Of a DNA stretch of 11,159 nt, positions 1 to 6,957 are shown in pieces; position 1 is the first letter of the stretch; each line of letters opens with the position of its first letter. This stretch comes from JBNJDW01 sp051745265. GTDB taxonomy: Bacteria; Pseudomonadota; Alphaproteobacteria; Micavibrionales; CSBR16-224. The translations under genes and the position numbers were made by a program. The notes below the pieces were generated by a model. That model worked only from the letters and a program-made list of their open reading frames with translations. It did not search any database and was not told the origin of the DNA. The DNA is taken from NCBI GenBank assembly GCA_051745265.1, contig JBNJDW010000047.1, positions 1-11,159 on the forward strand, in the 5' to 3' direction.

Positions 1-84
1 CGCGGGCTGATCGGTCTGCGGTTCGGCCATATAGGCATAAAAATCGCCTGTGCCGTCTTTGGCCTGAATGCGGATATCTGTCAT
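1..84 (-). CDS. Dienelactone hydrolase family protein, N-terminal fragment (cut by window edge)
   Basis: Only the first 28 codons are visible, and the frame is open to the window edge. The protein starts MTDIRIQAKDGTGDFYAYMA and continues with EPQTDQPA. A short strand followed by a 'G-F-x-A-Y-x-A-x-P' segment is typical of the start of dienelactone hydrolase family alpha/beta-hydrolases, which hydrolyse ester or lactone bonds in the cytoplasm. The catalytic Cys/Asp/His residues would lie outside the window, so the assignment rests on N-terminal resemblance alone. Two ATG codons are adjacent (87 and 84). The second is preferred because AGGGGA lies 5 nt upstream of it, while the first would leave only 2 nt. 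A candidate promoter of its own lies about 40-65 bp upstream. Confidence 0.5.
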   Translation of the reverse strand, partial: MTDIRIQAKDGTGDFYAYMAEPQTDQPA

Positions 85-118
85 CATCTTCCCCTAAGTC
101 TTAAATTCAACTTATACT

Positions 119-151
119 CCCCTATAAACTATAGGGGGGCAGGGCTTTCAA
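119..151 (-). promoter_or_regulatory. Candidate sigma-70-type promoter with overlapping inverted repeat, upstream of the hydrolase gene
   Basis: On the minus strand TTGAAA (151-146) is followed after 17 nt by TTTATA (128-123), a good match to -35 and -10 elements. A perfect 8-bp inverted repeat, CCCCTATA/TATAGGGG with a 3-nt loop (119-137), overlaps the -10 element. It could be a repressor operator. It could also be a hairpin ending the upstream DUF255 transcript, but no T-run follows it on either strand. Base pairing and spacing are seen directly; the function is inferred. Confidence 0.4.
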
Positions 152-177
152 TACAATAGCTCATCTTGTTTCAGCTT

Positions 178-2157
178 TTAACTGTGTTTCTCTGCATTCA
201 GATTTTCAAGCGCCTGTTTAACCTGATCGGCGCGTGTCACCGGCGGCTGACAGCTTTGCTCATGGCAGATGACGGCTTCTGTTTTGTCATTCTGCCGGTA
301 ACGGCGGACCAGCTGTATGGTGCTGCTCTGATAGCTGGCCTGTAACAAGGGCAGAACCGCCGCTGTATCCGGGCCGGACAGGGTGATTTCGGTCGGGAAA
401 GCCATTTTCTGCGCGGCGGACAGATAGCTGCCCATCGCATACGGGGCCAGATCAATTTCGCCGCCAAAGGCCGTGAACAGGTGATCTGCCGCCGATTTGA
501 TATCGGTATCTTCGGTCAAGACGGCCAGATCGACCAGCGCCTGCAGCAATACGGCATTGCCGCTGGGAACAGCAGTGTCATAGACGGTTTTACTTTGCAG
601 CAGGACATCATCGGCCTGATGGGAGGTCATGAAATAGCCGCCGTCTTCCTGATCGCGGAAAGACTCCTCGACAATCGCCAGCCAAGTTTTGGCATCTTCA
701 AGATAGGCGTCTGACAGTGTCACCTGATACAAACAGCTGGCCGCATTGATCATCCAGGCGTAATCATCCAGCACCGCCGCGGCGGTCACCGTACCGTCAA
801 TACGGGCATGCGGCAGCGGGGTTTCTGATTTTAAGGCATCATATGTCGCCAGCGCCTGATCGATCCAGTCCTGGCGGTCAAAACACATACCCGCCTCGGC
901 CAAGGCGGTGACCAGCATGGCATTGTTATCGGTCAGCGCCTTGGTATCGCGCGCGGGGCGCGGGCGTGTATCGCGGGCGGTTTTGAGGATCTCGCGCTGC
1001 TCTTGTAAGCGCGCTTCCTTTTTATCATTAAAGACTTCCTGATGTTTCAGGCGGTTGAGGATCACGGTGCCCTCCCAGTTGCCGGTATCACGCACATCAT
1101 AAATCTTTTTGAATTCCGGATCCCCGTCAAGCAGGCGGTCGATATCCGCGGCCAGCCAGGTGTAATACAGACCTTCGCCTTTATGGCCCGATTCATCGGT
1201 GCTGTCGGCATCCAGCGCGGTTGCGAATAATTCACTGTTTTCCAATTTCATTTCTGATAACAGCCAGTCGATCGTCTCGCTGATGCGGGTTTTGTAGAGC
1301 CGGCTTTGGGTATCGGGATAAACGGCGGTGAGCAGGCGGATCATCAGCGCATTATCATAGAGCATTTTTTCAAAATGCGGCACCAGCCAGTATTCATCGG
1401 TACTGTAGCGGTAAAACCCGCCGCCCAGATGATCGTAAATGCCGCCCTGACAGATATTATCGAGCGTGATCAGGCAGGCCTTGCGATAGATCGAATCCGT
1501 GCTGTACAGGCTGTAACGCCAGAGAAAATCCATCAGGGGCAATTGCGGGAATTTGGGCGCGGCGCCAAAACCGCCATATTTGGGATCAAAACCGCTGATC
1601 AGTTTTTGCGCGGTGCGGTCGATTTTATCCTGTGTTGGCAGATCCCCGGCTTTGGCCCGGGCTTCCTGTTTGAGGCCCTGGACCAGCGCCTCGATATTAT
1701 GGCTGATTTTATCGCGTTCATTGTGCCAGCTATCAGCAATCCCGCGAAGGACCGCCGGAAAACCGGGCCGGCCATACATGCTGTGCGGCGGGAAATAGGT
1801 GCCGCCGAAAAACGGTTCTCCTTTAGGCGTTAAAAACATGGTCAGCGGCCAGCCGCCCGGCTCCCCGGTCAGGGCAAGGGCCTGTTGATAGATATGGTCA
1901 ATATCGGGCCGTTCTTCGCGGTCAAGTTTGATATTGATAAACAGATCATTCATTAAGGCGGCGGTTTCCGGGTTTTCAAAGCTTTCATGGGCCATGACAT
2001 GACACCAGTGGCAGGAGGAATAGCCGACTGACAGTAAAATCGGTTTGTTTTGGGATTCTGCGGCATCAAAGGCGGCTTTGCCCCATTGATACCAATCGAC
2101 GGGGTTGTCCTGATGCTGTAAAAGATAAGGGCTGTGTGCGGCTTTGAGATGATTCAT
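178..2157 (-). CDS. DUF255 thioredoxin-domain protein (YyaL/SPATA20 family)
   Basis: This is a 659-aa protein, close to the usual length of the YyaL/SPATA20 family. The N-terminus reads AAHSPYLLQHQDNPVDWYQW, followed by a thioredoxin-like motif C-H-W-C (Cys49 and Cys52), the signature of the family's thioredoxin-fold domain (roughly residues 1-170). The rest resembles the (alpha/alpha)6-barrel domain related to N-acylglucosamine 2-epimerases and glycosidases. The C-terminus carries the family's Cys-x4-Cys-x-P-P-V-T element (Cys631, Cys636). No signal peptide or membrane segment is seen, so it is probably cytoplasmic. The biochemical role of the family is not well established. The frame opens at an upstream ATG (2184), but the ATG at 2157 is preferred: it gives the family's usual start and has GGA 7 nt upstream, while the upstream ATG has no ribosome site. 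It is divergent from the ferredoxin gene. Confidence 0.9.
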   Translation of the reverse strand: MNHLKAAHSPYLLQHQDNPVDWYQWGKAAFDAAESQNKPILLSVGYSSCHWCHVMAHESFENPETAALMNDLFINIKLDREERPDIDHIYQQALALTGEPGGWPLTMFLTPKGEPFFGGTYFPPHSMYGRPGFPAVLRGIADSWHNERDKISHNIEALVQGLKQEARAKAGDLPTQDKIDRTAQKLISGFDPKYGGFGAAPKFPQLPLMDFLWRYSLYSTDSIYRKACLITLDNICQGGIYDHLGGGFYRYSTDEYWLVPHFEKMLYDNALMIRLLTAVYPDTQSRLYKTRISETIDWLLSEMKLENSELFATALDADSTDESGHKGEGLYYTWLAADIDRLLDGDPEFKKIYDVRDTGNWEGTVILNRLKHQEVFNDKKEARLQEQREILKTARDTRPRPARDTKALTDNNAMLVTALAEAGMCFDRQDWIDQALATYDALKSETPLPHARIDGTVTAAAVLDDYAWMINAASCLYQVTLSDAYLEDAKTWLAIVEESFRDQEDGGYFMTSHQADDVLLQSKTVYDTAVPSGNAVLLQALVDLAVLTEDTDIKSAADHLFTAFGGEIDLAPYAMGSYLSAAQKMAFPTEITLSGPDTAAVLPLLQASYQSSTIQLVRRYRQNDKTEAVICHEQSCQPPVTRADQVKQALENLNAEKHS

Positions 2158-2240
2158 GGGATTTTCCGGTTTTTTTGTGGGCATAAAGCGCTATGCTGTG
2201 TAAGACATAGAAACACTAGCACGAAATGGCAAGGATGGAC

Positions 2241-2606
2241 ATGGAAACGCAGGATGAGCTTTATTTTGAACATCATATTTTTTGCTGCCTGAATGAGCGC
2301 AAGCCCGGGCATGAACGCGGCAGCTGTATCGAAGGCGGCGCGCAAAAGCTGTTTAATTACCTGAAATCCCGCATGAAAGAGCTGGGCTATAAAGGCCAGA
2401 TCCGTGTCAATAAATCCGGCTGCCTTGACCGCTGCGAGCTGGGCCCGGTCATGGTCATTTATCCCGAAGCGGTCTGGTACAGTTATCACAGTTTTGACGA
2501 TATCGAAGAAATTATCGAAAGCCATATTCAGGGCGGCAAAGTGGTTGAACGTTTAAAGCTTGACCGACATCAGACCGCACCGCGCAATGCGGCCCAGAAA
2601 GGTTGA
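2241..2606 (+). CDS. Thioredoxin-like [2Fe-2S] ferredoxin domain protein
   Basis: This small protein (121 aa) carries cysteines at 16, 29, 61 and 65, that is C-x12-C-x31-C-x3-C. This nearly matches the spacing of thioredoxin-fold (Shethna-type) [2Fe-2S] ferredoxins, whose four cysteines bind the cluster. The flanking motifs G-S-C and G-C-L-D-R-C-E-L-G-P are typical of the family, and Cys15 is an extra neighbouring cysteine. It should be a soluble one-electron carrier; its partners are unknown. The ATG at 2241 is preferred because AAGGA (2231-2235) lies 5 nt before it; the same frame also opens at 2226 and 2235. The stop is 3 bp before the mnmE start, so the two genes are probably co-transcribed. 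The C-terminal 20 residues are basic and look unstructured. Confidence 0.9.
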   Translation: METQDELYFEHHIFCCLNERKPGHERGSCIEGGAQKLFNYLKSRMKELGYKGQIRVNKSGCLDRCELGPVMVIYPEAVWYSYHSFDDIEEIIESHIQGGKVVERLKLDRHQTAPRNAAQKG

Positions 2607-2609
2607 TGG

Positions 2610-3953
2610 ATGAGCATGGCCGAGACAGCGACGATTTTTGCCCTGGCCTCGGCCCCCGGACAGGCGGGGGTGGCGGTGATCCGTGTCTCCGGCCCAGCGG
2701 CGCTGGACAGCTATTTCAGCCTGACCGGGGCGGATGCGCCGCCAACAGCGCGCCATGCAACCTACCGCAAGCTGAGTGATCCTGACAATGGCCGGATGAT
2801 TGATCAGGCCATTGCCGTTTATTTCAAAGCCCCGGCCAGCTATACCGGCGAAGATGTCATAGAATACAGCCTGCATGGCAGCCGGGCGGTGATCACCAAA
2901 ATGCTTGAGGTGTTGGGCCGTTTTCCCACGCACCGCATGGCCGAACCCGGCGAATTTACCAAACGGGCCTTTACCAATGGCAAGCTTGACCTGACCGCGG
3001 CCGAAGCTGTCGGCGATTTAATCCATGCCGAAACCGAAGCACAGCGTATCTTGGCGCTCGGTCAGTTGGAAGGGGCTTTGGAGCAGCTATACCACCGCTG
3101 GGCCGATGCATTAACCCGCATGCTCGCCCATCAGGAGGCGGAAATTGAATTCCCCGATGAAGACATGCCCGAGGGGATTGATGATGCGGTCCGTGATAAA
3201 ATTAATCTGCTGATGGATGACATTAACAGCCATCTGCAGGATAACCGCCGCGGCGAACGCATGCGCACCGGTATGCAGATCGCCATTATCGGCGCGCCCA
3301 ATGCCGGAAAATCCAGCCTGCTCAATACACTGGCGCGGCGGGAGGCGGCGATCGTCTCCGATATTGCCGGTACGACCCGCGATCTTGTCGAAGTCTCACT
3401 TAATCTTGGCGGGTATCCGGTGGTGATCTGTGATACGGCGGGCTTAAGAGATCGCCATGCTGATAAGGTCGAGGCCGAAGGTATCCGCCGCGCTATTGGC
3501 CGAGCGCGGGAGGCGGATTTGAAAATCGCCCTGTTTGATGCCACCCGCGATGATCTTGACCCGTCAACGCAGGAGATGGTTGACGATAAAACGCTGGTCG
3601 TTCTCAATAAGATCGATCAGCTTGAAGGTGATTTGCAACATGATTTTTCTGCGGCTTTTGAAATCTCGGTCACTCAAGATCAGGGCATTCCGGCATTGCT
3701 GCATGAAATTACCGCCCGCGTCCAGGGCTTTTTTGAAGCGGGGGGCGGGGCGCCGCCGCTGACCCGGGAACGGCATCGGGAGAATCTGATCCAGTGCCGT
3801 GATTTTTTGCAGGCGGCTTTGGACAGCCCCTTGCCGGAGCTGGCGGCTGAAGATCTGCGTCAGGCTTTGCAGGCGCTGGGCCGGATTACCGGGCGCGTTG
3901 ATGTTGAACAACTGCTTGATGTTGTCTTCAAGGATTTTTGTATTGGTAAATAA
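2610..3953 (+). CDS. mnmE: tRNA uridine-5-carboxymethylaminomethyl modification GTPase MnmE
   Basis: MnmE works with MnmG to install the (carboxymethyl)aminomethyl group at C5 of wobble uridine 34 in certain tRNAs, using GTP hydrolysis and a folate one-carbon donor. The 447-aa product has the family's usual size and full architecture. The N-terminal folate-binding domain starts TIFALASAPGQAGVAVIRVS. The G domain has G1 GAPNAGKSS (228-236), the K-loop AGTTRD (253-258), DTAG (275-278) and NKID (333-336). The C-terminus is the invariant F-C-I-G-K with its conserved cysteine (Cys446 by count from residue 1, four from the end region). AAAGG (2598-2602), inside the end of the ferredoxin gene, is the ribosome site 7 nt before the ATG, which fixes the start. 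No separate promoter is visible, so expression probably comes from the ferredoxin promoter. Its 3' end converges on the unknown gene with a 6-bp gap. Confidence 0.98.
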   Translation: MSMAETATIFALASAPGQAGVAVIRVSGPAALDSYFSLTGADAPPTARHATYRKLSDPDNGRMIDQAIAVYFKAPASYTGEDVIEYSLHGSRAVITKMLEVLGRFPTHRMAEPGEFTKRAFTNGKLDLTAAEAVGDLIHAETEAQRILALGQLEGALEQLYHRWADALTRMLAHQEAEIEFPDEDMPEGIDDAVRDKINLLMDDINSHLQDNRRGERMRTGMQIAIIGAPNAGKSSLLNTLARREAAIVSDIAGTTRDLVEVSLNLGGYPVVICDTAGLRDRHADKVEAEGIRRAIGRAREADLKIALFDATRDDLDPSTQEMVDDKTLVVLNKIDQLEGDLQHDFSAAFEISVTQDQGIPALLHEITARVQGFFEAGGGAPPLTRERHRENLIQCRDFLQAALDSPLPELAAEDLRQALQALGRITGRVDVEQLLDVVFKDFCIGK

Positions 3954-3959
3954 TCAGGC

Positions 3960-4343
3960 TCAGCGGGCCAGTTTAGTGTCTGGCGCTGTGGATGGGGCGG
4001 GGATATCCACCGCCTGTTTCAAGGATTCAATCGCCGCCGGACCATCGGCCTTGTTCAGCGTATTAATTTTACGTTTAAGGCTGGTGACCCGTTTTTCATT
4101 GCGGGTATTGGCCGCCGGGCGTAAAAAGGCTTCACCCAGATCAAGGGAGTGCCATTGCCGGCCGGGCTGCTGATTCGAAGCTGCGGTCGGAGCCTGACGA
4201 TAATTTTCAGCCAGCAGCATGAAAAGCCGCCGCGCTTTGGTTTGGTCTTCGCGGTTGTCTAAATTGGCGATATAGGCCTGCACGGCCGGGGTTTGCGGCA
4301 CGGGCCGACCAAAAATCGTTTCTGTTGTCTTTGTCAGTGACAT
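3960..4343 (-). CDS. Hypothetical protein, antisense between mnmE and mnmG
   Basis: I do not recognise this 127-aa protein. It is hydrophilic and basic, has no cysteine, and lacks a signal peptide or membrane segment, so it is probably cytoplasmic. Residues about 15-50 (VQAYIANLDNREDQTKARRL and on) look helical. Residues 50-65 are rich in A, T, N, Q and P. A second basic helical stretch spans about 80-112 (RNEKRVTSLKRKINTLNKAD). The tail is a low-complexity P/A/T segment. The gene is supported by an AGGA ribosome site 7 nt before the ATG and by an extended -10 promoter upstream. The competing plus-strand frame (3799-4173) has none of this and overlaps mnmE. The two genes converge with 6 bp between their stops. 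mnmE and mnmG are often adjacent in this phylum, so this looks like a lineage-specific insertion. Confidence 0.65.
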   Translation of the reverse strand: MSLTKTTETIFGRPVPQTPAVQAYIANLDNREDQTKARRLFMLLAENYRQAPTAASNQQPGRQWHSLDLGEAFLRPAANTRNEKRVTSLKRKINTLNKADGPAAIESLKQAVDIPAPSTAPDTKLAR

Positions 4344-4374
4344 GATTGAGTCCTGTCCCCTTTACCCTTTATAT

Positions 4375-4389
4375 AGGTTACGATAACCT
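4375..4389. repeat. Inverted repeat in the divergent intergenic region
   Basis: AGGTTA-CGA-TAACCT is a perfect 6-bp inverted repeat with a 3-nt centre. It starts about 3 bp downstream of the expected start of the hypothetical gene's transcript and about 60 bp upstream of the mnmG start of transcription. It is well placed for an operator blocking the minus-strand promoter, or it could form a small hairpin in the leader. It is not followed by a T-run, so a terminator is unlikely. Confidence 0.4.
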
Positions 4390-4398
4390 CTGTTCCAG

Positions 4399-4407
4399 AG
4401 TATAGCA
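4399..4407 (-). promoter_or_regulatory. Extended -10 promoter of the hypothetical gene
   Basis: On the minus strand TGC directly precedes TATACT (4404-4399), an extended -10 element one base away from the TATAAT consensus. No convincing -35 hexamer is present at 16-18 nt, which is common when the TGn element is there. The expected transcription start is about 4392, which would give a leader of about 50 nt before the ATG at 4343. Confidence 0.45.
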
Positions 4408-4435
4408 TAAGATTACTTTATTTTCCTTAAGAGTT

Positions 4436-4444
4436 TGTTATAAT
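4436..4444 (+). promoter_or_regulatory. Extended -10 promoter of mnmG
   Basis: TGT at 4436-4438 is followed by a perfect TATAAT (4439-4444), an extended -10 element. The -35 region (around 4416-4422) is poor. The expected transcription start is about 4451, giving a leader of about 17 nt. The ribosome site AAAGGA (4451-4456) lies at the very start of that leader, 11 nt before the ATG at 4468, which is a long spacing. This promoter probably drives mnmG and rsmG and may read into parAB. Confidence 0.6.
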
Positions 4445-4467
4445 GCCCTAAAAGGATCTTTGTTATT

Positions 4468-6345
4468 ATGAAAATGGAATTTGATGTCATTGTTATCGGT
4501 GGTGGCCATGCCGGGTGCGAGGCGGCAGCGGCTGCGGCGCGGATGGGCGCGGCGACCCTGTTATTGACCCATAAGCTGGACACCATTGGCGTTATGTCCT
4601 GCAATCCTGCTATTGGCGGGCTGGGCAAGGGGCATCTGGTCCGTGAAATTGATGCGCTGGACGGATTGATGGGCCGGGTGATTGACCAGGCCGGAATTCA
4701 GTTTCGTATGCTCAATGCCAGCAAAGGCCCGGCTGTTCGCGGGCCGCGCGCGCAGGCGGATCGTAAGCTTTACCGGCAGGCGATGCAGGCTGAAATTTTG
4801 AATATGGACAATCTGACCGTTTATGCGGCGGGCGCCGAAGACCTTGAAATCAATGACCAAAACCAGATCACCGCCGTGTGGACCGATGATGGTCAGCGCT
4901 TTGGCTGCGCCTCTGCCATTATTACCACGGGCACTTTTCTGCGCGGTCTTATTCACCGTGGTCTGGAAACCACACCGGCTGGCCGGGTCGGGGAGCAACC
5001 GGCTGTCGGCCTTGCCGAAACACTGGCCCGCTATGAATTTCCGCTGGGACGGTTGAAAACCGGAACGCCTGCGCGGTTGGACGGGCGGACGATTGACTGG
5101 TCCGTCTGCGAAACCCAGCCCGGAGATGCCGCGCCGGTGCCGTTTTCTTTTATGAACAGTGAAATTACCGTGCCGCAGATCGGCTGCCATATTACCTATA
5201 CCACGCCGGAAACCCATGATGTGATTCGGGATAATCTGGATCAGGCGCCGATGTATTCCGGGCAGATCAAAAGCAGCGGGCCGCGCTATTGCCCGTCAAT
5301 CGAAGATAAAGTCGTCCGCTTTGCCGATAAAGACCGCCACCAGATCTTTTTGGAGCCTGAGGGGCTCGATGATCACACGGTTTATCCAAATGGCATTTCA
5401 ACCTCTCTGCCTGCCGATGTGCAGGCCCGCATGTTAAAAACCATTCCCGGCCTTGAAAATGCGGTGATTCTGGAGCCCGGTTACGCCATTGAATATGATT
5501 ATGTCGATCCGCGCGCTTTGACGGCGACTTTGGAAACCAAGAAAATCGGCGGTCTGTATCTGGCCGGGCAGATCAACGGCACCACCGGTTATGAAGAGGC
5601 CGGGGCGCAGGGGCTGATTGCCGGGATTAATGCGGCGCGCAGGGCCTCCGGCGTGACAGAGCCGTTTATTATTGACCGGGCCGACGGCTATATTGGCGTT
5701 TTGATTGATGATCTGATTCATTTTGGCGTGACAGAGCCCTACCGGATGTTTACCTCGCGCGCTGAATACCGGTTGGTGTTGCGGGCTGATAATGCCGATC
5801 AACGTCTGACGCCCAAAGGCATTGAAATTGGCTGTATCAGCGATGAGCGGGCGGCAGCTTTTACCGCGAAGTTAAAGGCACTGGAAGAGGGCCGGACGCT
5901 GGTTCAATCACTGTCGATGACACCCGATGCGCTGGAAGGCTATGGTATTGCGGTTAATTACGATGGTAAACGGCGCTCGGCTTTTGATCTGTTGCGGCAT
6001 AAAGATTATGGCTTTGACCGTTTGGCGGAAATATGGCCGGAATTGGCGCCGCTCTCGGCCACGGTGCGCGAACAGATTGAATTTGACGCGCGCTATGCCG
6101 GTTACCTTGAACGGCAAACTGCCGATATCCGGGCGTATCGCCGCGAAGAAAATCTTTATCTGCCGGCGGATCTTGATTACAGCGCGATTGGCAGCCTGTC
6201 CAACGAAGTCCGGGCAAAGCTTGAAGCTGCCCAGCCCAGTACCTTGGGGGCGGCGGCGCGTATTCCCGGCGTAACGCCGGCGGCGGTGATTTCTCTGTTA
6301 CGGCATGTCAAGCGCAATGATAACACGGCCCGGAAATCAGCATGA
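4468..6345 (+). CDS. mnmG: tRNA uridine-5-carboxymethylaminomethyl modification enzyme MnmG (GidA)
   Basis: MnmG is the FAD-dependent partner of MnmE in modifying wobble uridine 34. The 625-aa product has the normal family length. The N-terminal dinucleotide-binding motif GGGHAGCEAA (11-20) is followed by the family signature CNPAIGGLGKGHLVREIDAL (45-64) and the segment KGPAVRGPRAQADRKLY. Further along are CPSIEDKVVRF and the second FAD-contact region LYLAGQINGTTGYEEAGAQG, and the C-terminus is the usual helical domain ending RIPGVTPAAVISLLRHVKR. The start fits the family, with the FAD motif close to the N-terminus, although the ribosome site is 11 nt away. The gene is cut off from mnmE by the antisense hypothetical gene and has its own extended -10 promoter. 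Its stop overlaps the rsmG start (ATGA), which suggests translational coupling. Confidence 0.98.
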   Translation: MKMEFDVIVIGGGHAGCEAAAAAARMGAATLLLTHKLDTIGVMSCNPAIGGLGKGHLVREIDALDGLMGRVIDQAGIQFRMLNASKGPAVRGPRAQADRKLYRQAMQAEILNMDNLTVYAAGAEDLEINDQNQITAVWTDDGQRFGCASAIITTGTFLRGLIHRGLETTPAGRVGEQPAVGLAETLARYEFPLGRLKTGTPARLDGRTIDWSVCETQPGDAAPVPFSFMNSEITVPQIGCHITYTTPETHDVIRDNLDQAPMYSGQIKSSGPRYCPSIEDKVVRFADKDRHQIFLEPEGLDDHTVYPNGISTSLPADVQARMLKTIPGLENAVILEPGYAIEYDYVDPRALTATLETKKIGGLYLAGQINGTTGYEEAGAQGLIAGINAARRASGVTEPFIIDRADGYIGVLIDDLIHFGVTEPYRMFTSRAEYRLVLRADNADQRLTPKGIEIGCISDERAAAFTAKLKALEEGRTLVQSLSMTPDALEGYGIAVNYDGKRRSAFDLLRHKDYGFDRLAEIWPELAPLSATVREQIEFDARYAGYLERQTADIRAYRREENLYLPADLDYSAIGSLSNEVRAKLEAAQPSTLGAAARIPGVTPAAVISLLRHVKRNDNTARKSA

Positions 6346-6953
6346 GCTTTGGCGCCACAGATTTTGCCGCGCAGACGAATGTTTCACGTGAAACATTAGA
6401 ACGGTTGGAAATTTATGCGGCGTTGCTGACCAAGTGGCAAAAGAAAATAAACCTGATTGCCCCCGGCACTGTTGATGAAATGTGGCAACGTCATTTTTAT
6501 GATTCTGCGCAACTGGCCGCTTATATTCCCCAGAAATCGGCAAACCTGCTTGACCTTGGTAGCGGGGCGGGGTTTCCGGGTCTGGTTATGGCCTGTATGG
6601 GCTGTTCTTCGGTGACTTTGATCGAATCAGATTTGCGTAAAACACTTTTTCTAAAGGATGTTATCCGCGAAACCGGGGTGAAAGCCGATGTGATTAATGC
6701 CCGCGCGGAAACAGTTGAGGTGAGGGGGGATATCATCACCGCACGCGCCCTGGCACCACTGGATAAGCTGTTATCTTATGCCGTGCCTTTACTGAACCAT
6801 GGCGGTAAGTGTTTGTTTTTAAAAGGCGAAACATCAAAAGATGAACTTACTACCGTCCGTCAGAGCTGGCAGTTTTCAGTGGTCACGCATCCCAGTCAGA
6901 CCTCTGATACGGGCAGCATTCTGGAGATCTCCGACCTTAAATGTTTCACGTGA
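6342..6953 (+). CDS. rsmG: 16S rRNA (guanine-N7)-methyltransferase RsmG (GidB)
   Basis: RsmG uses S-adenosylmethionine to methylate N7 of G527 (E. coli numbering) in the 530 loop of 16S rRNA. The 203-aa product has the Rossmann SAM-binding motif LLDLGSGAGFPG (69-80), preceded by the family segment NLIAPGTVDEMWQRHFYDS (37-55). Later come E95-S-D-L-R-K, the conserved TARALAPLDKLL (133-144) and the substrate-side FLKGE (159-163). The start overlaps the mnmG stop by 4 bp. Both ends of the gene carry centromere-like parS sequence: codons 13-18 (N-V-S-R-E-T) are encoded by one site, and the last codons (C-F-T) with the stop lie in the second. The family's C-terminus usually ends close to GSILEIS, so the last residues appear to be dictated by parS. 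Confidence 0.97.
   Translation: MSFGATDFAAQTNVSRETLERLEIYAALLTKWQKKINLIAPGTVDEMWQRHFYDSAQLAAYIPQKSANLLDLGSGAGFPGLVMACMGCSSVTLIESDLRKTLFLKDVIRETGVKADVINARAETVEVRGDIITARALAPLDKLLSYAVPLLNHGGKCLFLKGETSKDELTTVRQSWQFSVVTHPSQTSDTGSILEISDLKCFT
6380..6395. other. parS: parS centromere-like site 1 (inside rsmG)
   Basis: TGTTTCACGTGAAACA is a perfect match to the 16-bp parS palindrome bound by chromosomal ParB. Flanking bases extend the perfect palindrome to 20 bp (6378-6397). It lies within rsmG and is read there as N13-V-S-R-E-T18. ParB should load here and spread as a CTP-dependent sliding clamp. parB itself is about 1.4 kb downstream. Confidence 0.95.
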
Positions 6954-6957
6954 AACA
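6942..6957. other. parS: parS centromere-like site 2 (contains the rsmG stop codon, upstream of parA)
   Basis: This is a second perfect TGTTTCACGTGAAACA, extended by flanking A/T bases to a 22-bp perfect palindrome (6939-6960). The rsmG stop TGA (6951-6953) lies inside it. Its centre is 562 bp from that of site 1. It ends 10 bp before the -35 element of the candidate parA promoter, so ParB bound here could also affect parAB transcription. Confidence 0.95.

Noticed and set aside
1306..1833. Plus-strand open frame of 175 codons opposite the DUF255 gene
   Set aside because: It is wholly antisense to a well-supported gene, lacks a ribosome site and shows no recognisable motif.
2185..2225. Promoter between the DUF255 and ferredoxin genes
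   Set aside because: A promoter is expected here, but no hexamer pair on either strand matches well enough to place one.
3799..4173. Plus-strand open frame of 124 codons across the mnmE 3' end
   Set aside because: It overlaps mnmE and the antisense gene, has no ribosome site and its product is an arginine/cysteine-rich shadow of other frames.
4561..5217. Minus-strand open frame of 218 codons inside mnmG
   Set aside because: It is an antisense shadow of conserved mnmG coding sequence and contains no family motif.
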